Below, piece by piece: positions 52,505 through 61,202 of a DNA stretch of 64,000 bases. Below the pieces are notes generated by a model. The model made no database searches. It was not told the DNA's origin and saw only the letters and a program-made list of their open reading frames with translations. The stretch's first letter is position 1, and each line of letters begins with the position of its first letter. The translations under genes and the position numbers were made by a program. This DNA is from Parabacteroides sp. TM07-1AC (lineage in GTDB: Bacteria; Bacteroidota; Bacteroidia; Bacteroidales; Tannerellaceae), in assembly GCF_003480915.1 (NCBI RefSeq), contig NZ_QUKD01000010.1, positions 186,001-250,000 of the forward strand, given 5' to 3'.

Positions 52505-53101
52505 TTACTTCAGATAGGCCGACTCGACTTTCAATAAGCGGTTCTTCAACTTTTCCGCCTCTCCTTTGCGTATACGCAAAGTCATTTCACAGTCCATTTC
52601 AAACTTTTGGGATACAATAAGGGGGTTATCTTCTTTTACTATACGCATGATCCCGTTCAGGTATGGATATTCGAAAGCGACCGTGATATCTTCGTCAACC
52701 GTACGTTCCTCTATCTCGGCAGCAGCAATCGCTTCGGCGGCAGCCGTCCGGTATGCGACAATCAGACCACTGGTACCCAATTCGATGCCGCCGAAATAAC
52801 GGACGACCAGGATCAGGATATCCGTTAACTCGTTGGAATTGATCTGCCCCAGTATTGGTTTACCTGCCGTGGAGGATGGTTCGCCGTCATCGTTCGCACG
52901 AAAAGTCTGGCGATCGGGTCCCAGCATATAAGCCCAACAGACGTGGCGGGCGTCGTAATATTGTTTACGGTATTTATCCAGTTGCTCCTTCACCTCTTCG
53001 ACCGTACGCACGGGGATGGCATACGAGATAAAGCGGCTGCGCTTCTCTGTGTAATAGCCCTCTGCTACTTGCTGAATAGTTCTGTAACTGTCGTCTGCCA
53101 T
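52505..53101 (-). CDS. YigZ/IMPACT family protein
   Basis: 198 residues, cytoplasmic. RFISYAIPV, ARHVCWAYMLG, NDDGEPSSTAGKPIL and VVRYFGGIELGTSGL are the UPF0029 N-terminal signature, and a small ferredoxin-like domain ends the protein. E. coli YigZ is the model; the family may act in translation control, but its biochemical role is not settled. A 72-codon gene ends 3 nt before its start and is surely in the same transcript. Confidence 0.92.
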   Translation of the reverse strand: MADDSYRTIQQVAEGYYTEKRSRFISYAIPVRTVEEVKEQLDKYRKQYYDARHVCWAYMLGPDRQTFRANDDGEPSSTAGKPILGQINSNELTDILILVVRYFGGIELGTSGLIVAYRTAAAEAIAAAEIEERTVDEDITVAFEYPYLNGIMRIVKEDNPLIVSQKFEMDCEMTLRIRKGEAEKLKNRLLKVESAYLK

Positions 53102-53104
53102 CGA

Positions 53105-53323
53105 TCAATCCGGAATATGGGTTTGCTGTTCTTCCCGGAAGGCCCGGAAGTCTTTCATTATCTCTTCGATCTCTTCAATGAAGTAAGGATCTTTAACATT
53201 TTTCTTCACCTCGGCGTAATATGTTTCAATAGCCGCCAAAGCACATATATCTTGTCCGCGCAGCAGGAAGTAAGGCTCTTCCTTCTCTACGCATTGTTTG
53301 ATCATTTGGATAGGATTCTTCAT
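53105..53323 (-). CDS. small conserved-looking hypothetical protein, 72 residues
   Basis: Cytoplasmic, charged and helical: PYFLLRGQDICALAAIETYYAEV then FIEEIEEIMKDFRAF. It has no domain I can name. The 3-nt spacing to the YigZ-family gene and clean ATG make it a real gene rather than a chance frame. It may be a partner of that protein. Confidence 0.7.
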   Translation of the reverse strand: MKNPIQMIKQCVEKEEPYFLLRGQDICALAAIETYYAEVKKNVKDPYFIEEIEEIMKDFRAFREEQQTHIPD

Positions 53324-53412
53324 ATATCTGTCTTTACTTAGTTACTATTCTGTCTTAGTTATGCCGGCAAACCGGGATAGGCATGTCATATTCCCAGCTT
53401 GCCTGTGCCAGG

Positions 53413-56253
53413 TTATCGTTTCAACTCCTCTTTCAGGAACGGAGCCGTATAACTCTTGTTTTTCTTCTTGATCATTTCCTCGGGAGTGCCGGTGAATAAG
53501 ACCTGCCCGCCACCCCGTCCGCCTTCGGGGCCCATGTCGATCAGGTAGTCGGCACATTTGATTACGTCGAGGTTATGCTCGATCACGATGATGGTGTTAC
53601 CTTTTTCCACCAGCTTGTTCAGGACACCCAACAGGACACGGATATCTTCGAAGTGAAGGCCGGTAGTCGGTTCGTCCAATACATATAAGGTATTGCCGGT
53701 ATTCTTCTTAGCCAGTTCGGTTGCCAGCTTCACACGCTGGCTTTCTCCACCGGATAAGGTAGTGGAAGGTTGTCCGAGTTTGATATAACCCAGCCCTACG
53801 TCCTGCAAAACTTTGATCTTCGACAGGATGGTCGGGATATTCTCGAAGAACTCCACAGCCATATTGATCGTCATATCCAACACATCGGCTATGGATTTAC
53901 CACGGAAGCGGACTTCCAGGGTTTCGCGGTTATACCGCTTGCCATGACAGTCTTCGCAAGGAACCAATACATCCGGCAGGAAGTTCATTTCGATGGTTTT
54001 GTAGCCGTTCCCCTTGCAGGTTTCGCAACGACCGCCGGAGACATTAAACGAGAAACGTCCGGGTTTGTAGCCCCTGACCTTCGACTCGGGAAGATCGACG
54101 AAAAGGTTACGGATATCGGAAAAGACACCGGTATAAGTAGCCGGATTGCTTCGTGGCGAACGGCCGATAGGCGACTGGTCGACATTGACGATCTTATCTA
54201 CGTTATCGATACCTTCGATCGACTTGTAAGGCAACGGATCTTCCAGCGAACGATAGAAATGCTGGCTCAGGATCGGTTGCAGGGTACGGTTGATCAAGGT
54301 AGATTTTCCACTACCGGATACACCGGTCACACAGATCAGTGTTCCGAGCGGGAAAGTCACATTGACATTCTTCAGATTATTGCCGCTGGCCCCCTTTATC
54401 GTAATGAACTTACCGTTTCCCTGCCGGCGTTCGGCAGGAACAGCAATCTCAGTCTCCCCGTTCAGGTATGCAGAAGTCAGCGTATTCACTTTCAGCATCT
54501 CCTGGGGTGTTCCTTCGTAAACTACTTCGCCACCCAAACGACCGGCTTTCGGTCCCATATCAATCACGTAATCGGCATTCAGCATCATATCCTTATCATG
54601 TTCGACAACCACTACCGAGTTACCCGTATCACGAAGCTCTTTCAAAGAATTGATCAGACGGACATTATCGCGTTGATGCAATCCGATACTCGGCTCGTCG
54701 AGAATATAAAGCACATTGACCAGCTGGCTACCGATTTGGGTCGCCAAACGGATACGCTGGCTTTCCCCACCGGAAAGGCTTGCCGAAGCACGGTTGAGAG
54801 ACAGATAATCCAGCCCTACATCCAACAGGAACTTCAGACGGGAACGGATCTCCTTCAATATTTCTATGGCAATCTGCTTTTGCTTCTGGTCCAGACGCTC
54901 TTCAATACCGTCCAGCCATTCATAAAGCTCGGAAATATCATACGAAGATATCTCCGCTATATTCTTTCCCGCAATACGATAGTGCAACGCCTCTTTGTTC
55001 AGACGCTGGCCGTTACATTCCGGGCATGTAGTCATTTTGATGAACTGTCCCGCCCATTTCTGTGCAGAAGCCGAAGCCTCGCTCTCCTGCTGCATCAGGA
55101 TATATTTGGCGACCCCTTCGTAAGACAGGAAATAATTGGAAGAACCCAGCGATTCGTTCTTGATCTGGAGACGTTCGTCCGTCCCGTTCATGATCTCGTC
55201 GATCGCTTCTGCCGGGATATCTTTGATCGGCGTCTTGATCGTCACGCCGTGCTTTTCGCAAAGAGCCTCGATCTGCCAAAAGATAAGGGAGTTCTTGTAT
55301 TTACCCAAAGCAACTATCCCACCGTTATAAATACTGAGGGAAGGGTCGGGTACGATCTTTTCCATATCCAGCAGGTTCACCTGCCCCAACCCTTTACACT
55401 TGGGGCACGCCCCTTGCGGCGAGTTGAAAGAGAAGTTATGCGGAGCCGGTTCACTATAGGAAAGTCCGGTTGCCGGGTCCATCAAACGACGGCTGTAATG
55501 ACGCAACTCGTCCGTATCCGCATCCAGCAGCATCACCAGGCCATCTCCCTGCTTCATGGCAATGCGCAGGCTTTCTTTCAGCCGGCGCTCGTCGGATGCA
55601 GAGACGACCATCTTGTCGATCACCACCTCGATACTGTGCATCTTATAGCGGTCCAGCTTCATACCGTGAAATATCTCTTTTATTTCACCGTCGACACGGA
55701 CAGTCAGATACCCCTTCTTACGAACCTGTTCAAACAATTCTTTGTAATGTCCCTTACGGTTACGCACCAACGGAGCCAGCATATAGGTTTTCTTCCCTTC
55801 GTAATGCTCCAGGATCAGGTCGAGCACCTGCTCTTCGGTGTACTTCACCATCTTTTCTCCGCTCAGATACGAGTAAGCCTCTCCCGCCCTTGCATAAAGC
55901 AGACGGAAAAAGTCGTATATCTCTGTCGTTGTACCTACGGTAGAGCGGGGATTCTTGTTGGTTGTCTTCTGCTCGATCGAGATAACCGGACTCAAGCCGG
56001 TGATCTTGTCCACATCCGGACGTTCCATATTCCCGAGGAAATTACGGGCATAGGCGGAAAATGTCTCCACATAGCGGCGTTGTCCTTCTGCAAAAATCGT
56101 ATCAAAAGCCAGCGAGGATTTACCACTACCGCTCATACCTGTTATCACGGTGAGTTTGTTTCGCGGTATCTCGACGTCTATATTTTTCAAATTGTGAACG
56201 CGGGCGCCTAAAACGGAAATACGACCGCCTTCCAATGCATTTTTATCGTTCAT
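53413..56253 (-). CDS. uvrA: UvrA excinuclease ATPase subunit
   Basis: 946 residues. Two ABC ATPase modules: Walker A GMSGSGKSS at 39-47 and GVSGSGKST near 648; signatures LSGGESQRIRLATQ and LSGGESQRVKLATE; AFDTIFAEGQRRY. The second zinc module is complete (CETCKGNGY and CEDCHGKRY). The first zinc module keeps CPKCKGLG, but the CxxC pair expected about 20 residues before it is absent: the sequence there is DPATGLSYSEPAPHNFSFN. UvrA finds bulky DNA lesions and loads UvrB. This could be the main UvrA or the second paralogue that many Bacteroidales carry. No other repair gene is adjacent. Confidence 0.93.
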   Translation of the reverse strand: MNDKNALEGGRISVLGARVHNLKNIDVEIPRNKLTVITGMSGSGKSSLAFDTIFAEGQRRYVETFSAYARNFLGNMERPDVDKITGLSPVISIEQKTTNKNPRSTVGTTTEIYDFFRLLYARAGEAYSYLSGEKMVKYTEEQVLDLILEHYEGKKTYMLAPLVRNRKGHYKELFEQVRKKGYLTVRVDGEIKEIFHGMKLDRYKMHSIEVVIDKMVVSASDERRLKESLRIAMKQGDGLVMLLDADTDELRHYSRRLMDPATGLSYSEPAPHNFSFNSPQGACPKCKGLGQVNLLDMEKIVPDPSLSIYNGGIVALGKYKNSLIFWQIEALCEKHGVTIKTPIKDIPAEAIDEIMNGTDERLQIKNESLGSSNYFLSYEGVAKYILMQQESEASASAQKWAGQFIKMTTCPECNGQRLNKEALHYRIAGKNIAEISSYDISELYEWLDGIEERLDQKQKQIAIEILKEIRSRLKFLLDVGLDYLSLNRASASLSGGESQRIRLATQIGSQLVNVLYILDEPSIGLHQRDNVRLINSLKELRDTGNSVVVVEHDKDMMLNADYVIDMGPKAGRLGGEVVYEGTPQEMLKVNTLTSAYLNGETEIAVPAERRQGNGKFITIKGASGNNLKNVNVTFPLGTLICVTGVSGSGKSTLINRTLQPILSQHFYRSLEDPLPYKSIEGIDNVDKIVNVDQSPIGRSPRSNPATYTGVFSDIRNLFVDLPESKVRGYKPGRFSFNVSGGRCETCKGNGYKTIEMNFLPDVLVPCEDCHGKRYNRETLEVRFRGKSIADVLDMTINMAVEFFENIPTILSKIKVLQDVGLGYIKLGQPSTTLSGGESQRVKLATELAKKNTGNTLYVLDEPTTGLHFEDIRVLLGVLNKLVEKGNTIIVIEHNLDVIKCADYLIDMGPEGGRGGGQVLFTGTPEEMIKKKNKSYTAPFLKEELKR

Positions 56254-56294
56254 ACTTTTTATCTCTGTTTTCTGTTTCTTCCGGGAGAATTTAC

Positions 56295-56336
56295 AATTCC
56301 TTTCGAGAGAAATTCTAAATACATCCGAAAGGAATT
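56295..56336 (-). terminator. possible terminator after the lytic transglycosylase gene
   Basis: AATTCCTTTCG and CGAAAGGAATT form an 11-bp perfect stem with a 20-nt loop, starting at the stop codon. A strong T-run is missing. Confidence 0.4.
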
Positions 56337-57307
56337 TATCTTACTACCCAAGCCGGATTATGTACGTAGGTGTTAGGTGTCTTGTAATACATTTCATTTT
56401 CTTTGGGAACCTGCAGCGTATAAGTCTTGCCCAGCGTCTGCAATTTCCGGTCGCGCAGCCAGGGATTGAAACGTTTCAGATCGGCATACGTTATATTATA
56501 CTTCTGTGCGAAGGCAGACAAATCAGGAATATCCGACGATACCGCCACGTCTTCACAGGCAATCGGCTTATACAGGTCTTCTGCACGAAGCACGAAACCG
56601 TATTTATAGGGATTCTCGAATATCTGCTTGATCGCCATGATACGGTATACATAACGGCTTGTCTCCTCTACCAGCCAAAGATCGAACGTGCTATCGGCTT
56701 CCTGTTTAGTCAATTCGCCGGAGATACGTCCCATGCCTGCATTGTAAGAGGCGGCGACATTTGCCCAGTCACCGTATTTGTCGTGAGCGGCTTTCAGGTA
56801 CTTGCAAGCGGCTTCAGTAGCTTTGGCTACATGGCAACGTTCGTCCACCGTCGGGGTGACCGTCAGTCCGTATTGCTTACCCGTCCCTTCGAGGAACTGC
56901 CACATTCCCACGGCACGTGCCGGAGATGAGACACGCGGGTCGAGATGACTTTCTATGACTGCAAGATATTTGAAATCGTCGGGGATACCGTTGGCTTTCA
57001 ATATCGGTTCGATAACCGGGAAGTACCGGTTGGCACGTTTGATCAGCAACATCGTAGTTGAATGAAAGTAGGTAAAACTACTCATCTCCCGGTCGAATCC
57101 TTCACGCATATTATATCGGGTCAGATCGATCGGCGTACCGCAGAAAGTAACCGACGAAGGAATATCGGGCGACGAGGTCATCGCCATCACCACCGGACGG
57201 CCGTCCAGCACCTTTTCCGAATCACTCGATCCGATAGACAAACATGCAGTCAGGCAGATCAGACCGCCCGACAAAAAACTGAATATACTATTCTTCGATA
57301 ATTTCAT
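56336..57307 (-). CDS. MltD-like lytic transglycosylase with LysM-like C-terminus
   Basis: 323 residues with a signal peptide ending in a lipobox-like LTAC (Cys22). The SLT catalytic domain has Glu119 in AVIESHLDP, SSPARAVGMWQF and AASYNAGMGR, all expected motifs. The C-terminal part (DLSAFAQKYNITYADLKRFNPWL) reads as a LysM-like peptidoglycan-binding unit. It cleaves glycan strands non-hydrolytically in the periplasm. Its first 20 nt overlap the end of the T9SS type B cargo gene, so the two are translationally linked. Confidence 0.9.
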   Translation of the reverse strand: MKLSKNSIFSFLSGGLICLTACLSIGSSDSEKVLDGRPVVMAMTSSPDIPSSVTFCGTPIDLTRYNMREGFDREMSSFTYFHSTTMLLIKRANRYFPVIEPILKANGIPDDFKYLAVIESHLDPRVSSPARAVGMWQFLEGTGKQYGLTVTPTVDERCHVAKATEAACKYLKAAHDKYGDWANVAASYNAGMGRISGELTKQEADSTFDLWLVEETSRYVYRIMAIKQIFENPYKYGFVLRAEDLYKPIACEDVAVSSDIPDLSAFAQKYNITYADLKRFNPWLRDRKLQTLGKTYTLQVPKENEMYYKTPNTYVHNPAWVVR

Positions 57308-58649
57308 CTTGAATTTCTTTTGATCTAAGAATGTTAATTGAACCTTTTTTCTTTATCGTCTTACCGTTTGAACCGGTAGCCTCTATCACATAGAAATAAA
57401 CTCCGGGAGCCACGTATTTCCCCCCTTTCTTGCCGTCCCAGCCTTGCGACGGGTCCGTCCAATAATACATCTGTACTCCCCACCGATTGAATATCCAACA
57501 CTTGAAATTAGTAAGGGAGCGATAAGCGACCCTAAACTCGTCATTTATGCCGGGTGATGTACCGGGCGAAAAAGCATTCGGGACATCGATAAAGGAATCC
57601 GATATCGTTATAGTAATCGGTGCATCAGGCTCCCATGTACACTGGGAAGTACGATCGGACACACTTAAATGAACCGTATAAGTACCGTTTTGGTTGAACA
57701 GATAGTTCATTTCCTCTTCATTAGACTCAATCAGTTTCGTTCCTTCCGTTTCTCCGGTATCATCTTTCCGGTATATCAGCCATTTGAACAAGGCTGCAAC
57801 CGGCGTATTGGTTACCGCCTTAAAATTAAACTCTACCGGAGCCGAAAGGCTATCTCCTTTCACGACCATGTTAGGAGCATTCGAATATAGCAAAGTATCT
57901 ACCTGTATCACAGCTTCAACCGCCACGGCTTGATAGACATCGGCCGTCATTGTTTTCTCCACTCCGAAATGGCGGGCGAACAAATCACCTTTCAAAGTTA
58001 CATCCGTATCACACAAAGGAGCAGGCAGCGGATCATTGAATGGATCGTTGATAATTTCCGTTACGGTTTCCGTGATATACGAAGTCTCATCTTCCGTCTT
58101 CTTCATCGTTTGGTAAGTGACTTCAAACTCACGTTCCACGGTTGCCGAATAACCGGTCTGAGGATAATTATACTTCATTTCCGGCATCTTTGCGCTTCCG
58201 TTCAGATACATATAATCGCAGGTACTACGCTCCGCATTTACATAAAGTCCGGTTATTTCAAAAAGATATTTACTATAATCAATAATCCAGACATACGCTT
58301 CAGAAAGTCCGCTTTCTTCTACAAAATAGCCATAACCCTCCTCCACGTTACTGACAACAGAGGTTGTTCCATTCTGAACGGAAGCAATCTTTTCGGCTTC
58401 CAGTCTTTTTGTTTTATATCTGTACCATTGATGAGAAGTTGAGGAAGAAGTATAGCTGATTTGGACATTATCCATACCATAAACAAGATATACCTCCAAA
58501 CGCTGATTCTTGTTCTGAGACTTATCATCATCCACCAGCAAAGGTGTCCCCTGCCCTCCTGTCACTGTATATTCTCCGGCATGTGCTGCAAGTATCCATA
58601 ACAAAAAACAGAGCGTCCCGATCACTCTTCTTAAAAAATTCCTTTGCAT
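57288..58649 (-). CDS. T9SS type B sorting domain protein (gliding motility-associated C-terminus)
   Basis: 453 residues with a signal peptide ending near AHAGE. The final 90 residues are a CHU_C domain: AFSPGTSPGINDEFRV, CWIFNRWGVQMYYW, GWDGKKGGKYVAPGVYFYVI. A PKD-like domain precedes it (about 255-350, NGTYTVHLSVSDR). The protein should be secreted by the T9SS and held at the surface. It ends in the overlap with a lytic transglycosylase gene; whether the pair functions together in placing the secretion complex in the wall is only a thought. Confidence 0.88.
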   Translation of the reverse strand: MQRNFLRRVIGTLCFLLWILAAHAGEYTVTGGQGTPLLVDDDKSQNKNQRLEVYLVYGMDNVQISYTSSSTSHQWYRYKTKRLEAEKIASVQNGTTSVVSNVEEGYGYFVEESGLSEAYVWIIDYSKYLFEITGLYVNAERSTCDYMYLNGSAKMPEMKYNYPQTGYSATVEREFEVTYQTMKKTEDETSYITETVTEIINDPFNDPLPAPLCDTDVTLKGDLFARHFGVEKTMTADVYQAVAVEAVIQVDTLLYSNAPNMVVKGDSLSAPVEFNFKAVTNTPVAALFKWLIYRKDDTGETEGTKLIESNEEEMNYLFNQNGTYTVHLSVSDRTSQCTWEPDAPITITISDSFIDVPNAFSPGTSPGINDEFRVAYRSLTNFKCWIFNRWGVQMYYWTDPSQGWDGKKGGKYVAPGVYFYVIEATGSNGKTIKKKGSINILRSKEIQDEIIEE

Positions 58650-58675
58650 ATATATAACCTAATTAGCTTCCAAAA

Positions 58676-58707
58676 TTAGTATTTTATACGGACATACACT
58701 ATCTTTG
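58676..58707 (+). promoter_or_regulatory. promoter of the LysM-PorT operon
   Basis: TATCTTTG (58700-58707) is a perfect -7 box, with TTAG 20 nt upstream as a weak -33 element, 22 nt before the ATG. An opposite-strand TAATTTTG (58671-58678) may serve the divergent cargo gene. Confidence 0.6.
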
Positions 58708-58729
58708 CCGCAAATATTCGAATCAACAA

Positions 58730-60529
58730 ATGAATAAGATCAGTATATACGTATTGACGTTGTGCCTGAGTTTCTGCAGTGTTTCAATTTCTTCACAGAA
58801 CAACAAGGCACGAATTATTACTACTAACGAATTAAATGATAATATATTTTATCATACGATTGAGCGGGGACAGACAGTATACTCAATCGCAACCATGTAT
58901 GGAGTAACCGTCGATGACATTTACCGTTTGAATCCGGAAAGCCGTGAATCGATCAAAGCGGGTGCAACATTAAAGATCCCGCAGCGCGATGCAGGTTCGG
59001 CACCGATGGGTAATGCTGAAGATAATTTCCTGTATCACACCATACAACCGAAAGAAACGCTTTACTCTTTATCTATCCGGTACGCCGTACCCGGACCGGA
59101 TATCATTGAAGCCAACCCGGGACTGTCTACTTCCACTTTCACAATCGGTAAGACGATCCGTATCCCGGCAACTCCTATCGAGAGCCTGCCGACCAAAGAA
59201 GTAAAGTCGGTAACCAAGGATATCGAATATACGGTCGCCAAGAAAGAAACAATGTACCGTATCTGCCGGAAATTCAACATATCGAGCACCGAGCTGATCA
59301 AACGGAACCCGGAACTGAAGAACGGGGTAAAAGCCGGTATGGTAATCAAAATACCGGTAGAGACAAAAGAAACCGTTACGGAAACAGCTCCGGTTATGCA
59401 TGAGAGAGACGTGAATGCCCTGTTGTCAGTCCCTAAAAAGATCGAGCGGGTCAATATGATCAAGGTAGCCTTATTATTACCATTCATGACAAATGAACCG
59501 AGACCGTCTTCCAACACGCAACGCTTCATCGAATATTACGAAGGTATGTTGCTGGCAGTCGACAGTCTGCGCAATAGCGGCTGCTCGATCGAACTGTCCG
59601 TATTCGATACAGGCAACGGAACTAAAAAGATAAAAGAAATCCTGAAAGAAGATGCCTTGAAGGAAGCGAACCTGATCATCGGAGCCGTTCAGAATGACCA
59701 GATAGCTCCGGTTGCCGAATTTGCAGAAAAGAACAATATCAAATATGTGATACCGTTCACCTCCAAAAACGATGATGTATTATCCAATGCTAATATATTC
59801 CAGGTAAACACGCCTCACTCCTACCTGTATGCCAAAGCATCACAAGCCAGTTGTGACCTGTTTGCCAACGACAACATCATCCTGCTGAAAGTTCCCGGCA
59901 CCGAAGAAAAGGCGGATTTCATCAAAGCCCTCAAGGCTGAAATGAAACAGCGTAATATATCCTGGCGCGAACTGACCTATTCGGCTGATACATTCCCTGT
60001 CGAAATGGAAGCCATGCTCAGCAAAGACAAACGCAGCGTCATTATTCCTACTTCCGGCAGCCTGGAAGCCCTGAGCAAGTTCAAGTCGCCTTTGCGTATG
60101 CTGGCTGAGACAAAGCCGGAATTTAACATTACGATGTTCGGTTATCCGGAATGGCAGACCTATACCAACGAATGCCTGGATGATTTCTTTGCATTGAATA
60201 CCTATATATATAGCTTCTTCTATGCAGATAACCTCTCGCCGGAAGTGTCCAACTTCTACTCTAAATATAAGACCTGGTACAGCAAGAACCTGATCAACAT
60301 ATTCCCTAAATATGGTATATTAGGATTCGATACAGGTATGTTCTTCTTTGATGCCGTCCGGAAATACGGTGCTAATTTCGAGAACAACCTGGGTAATATC
60401 CATTACAAAGGTATACAGACCTGTTTTGATTTTGAACGGGTAAATAACTGGGGCGGATTCATCAACACCAGTACATTCATCGTTCATTACCAGAGTGATT
60501 ATAACGTAACACGCAGCGAAGTAAGATGA
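58730..60529 (+). CDS. triple-LysM protein with periplasmic-binding-protein-like domain
   Basis: 599 residues with a signal peptide ending near SISSQ. Three LysM domains (about 40-85, 102-147, 170-213) each start with a YHTI or YTV strand and a YSI/YSL/YRI element, so the protein binds peptidoglycan. The remainder (about 240-590) has the type 1 periplasmic binding fold: VALLLPFM, GMLLAVDSLRNSG, LIIGAVQNDQIAPVAEFAEKNNI. It resembles the Bacteroidota counterpart of LpoA-type proteins that couple wall binding to envelope enzymes. Its stop overlaps the start of a PorT-like barrel gene by 4 nt. Confidence 0.85.
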   Translation: MNKISIYVLTLCLSFCSVSISSQNNKARIITTNELNDNIFYHTIERGQTVYSIATMYGVTVDDIYRLNPESRESIKAGATLKIPQRDAGSAPMGNAEDNFLYHTIQPKETLYSLSIRYAVPGPDIIEANPGLSTSTFTIGKTIRIPATPIESLPTKEVKSVTKDIEYTVAKKETMYRICRKFNISSTELIKRNPELKNGVKAGMVIKIPVETKETVTETAPVMHERDVNALLSVPKKIERVNMIKVALLLPFMTNEPRPSSNTQRFIEYYEGMLLAVDSLRNSGCSIELSVFDTGNGTKKIKEILKEDALKEANLIIGAVQNDQIAPVAEFAEKNNIKYVIPFTSKNDDVLSNANIFQVNTPHSYLYAKASQASCDLFANDNIILLKVPGTEEKADFIKALKAEMKQRNISWRELTYSADTFPVEMEAMLSKDKRSVIIPTSGSLEALSKFKSPLRMLAETKPEFNITMFGYPEWQTYTNECLDDFFALNTYIYSFFYADNLSPEVSNFYSKYKTWYSKNLINIFPKYGILGFDTGMFFFDAVRKYGANFENNLGNIHYKGIQTCFDFERVNNWGGFINTSTFIVHYQSDYNVTRSEVR

Positions 60530-61191
60530 TCAGAAAGATAACAATCATATCCTTTCTATGCCTGGCGGTAATAACCGGCATCACGGCACAGAAGAAATTC
60601 GCCCAGGAAATAACAGTAGGTGCCTCTTTCGGCATGAACTTCTCTTCCGTCAGCTTCAATCCTAAGGTCTACACCAAGATGAAACAGGGGTACAACGGAG
60701 GTCTGGTATTGCGCTGGAACACGGAAAAGAACCTGGGACTGCAGACCGAACTGAATTTCAGCCAGCAGGGATGGGACGAGCAATTCGACGAACACCCGAC
60801 GTATAAATATACCCGTACGATCAATTATCTGGAGATACCGTTCTTCACCCATATCTATTTCGGCAGCAACAAGTTCAAGTTTTATGTCAACATGGGTCCC
60901 AAAGTAGGTTTTGCCATCGGCGAAAAGACCGACCTGAACCCGGATGAGAAAAACCAAAATGCAGGAGCCAATAACCAGCACGATATGGCTATCCAGAAGA
61001 AATTCGACTGGGGATTATGCGGAGGACCCGGTATCGAACTCCGTACCGGCATCGGTTATTTCCTGCTTGAAGGACGCTATTATTATGCGTTGGGAGACAT
61101 CTTCAACAACCGTAAAAGCGACTATTTCAATAAATCTGCCAGCCAGGTTATTTCCGCGCGTCTTATTTACCTGTTGCCTATCCGGAAATAG
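60526..61191 (+). CDS. PorT family outer membrane beta-barrel protein
   Basis: 221 residues with a signal peptide ending in TAQK. VGASFGMNFSSVSFNP, GGLVLRWNTEKNLGLQTELNFSQQGW, INYLEIPFF and FYVNMGPKVGF are typical of PorT/outer membrane barrel proteins. PorT itself is needed for type IX secretion in Porphyromonas, and cargo proteins with T9SS domains are in this window. The family also has many members outside that pathway, so direct T9SS function is likely but unproven. Translationally coupled (ATGA) to the LysM protein. Confidence 0.82.
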   Translation: MIRKITIISFLCLAVITGITAQKKFAQEITVGASFGMNFSSVSFNPKVYTKMKQGYNGGLVLRWNTEKNLGLQTELNFSQQGWDEQFDEHPTYKYTRTINYLEIPFFTHIYFGSNKFKFYVNMGPKVGFAIGEKTDLNPDEKNQNAGANNQHDMAIQKKFDWGLCGGPGIELRTGIGYFLLEGRYYYALGDIFNNRKSDYFNKSASQVISARLIYLLPIRK

Positions 61192-61202
61192 GTAATATCT
61201 TT

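Noticed and set aside
53770..56211. 813-codon open frame opposite uvrA
   Set aside because: It is the antisense shadow of a conserved gene; the protein has no recognisable motif and uvrA explains the region fully.
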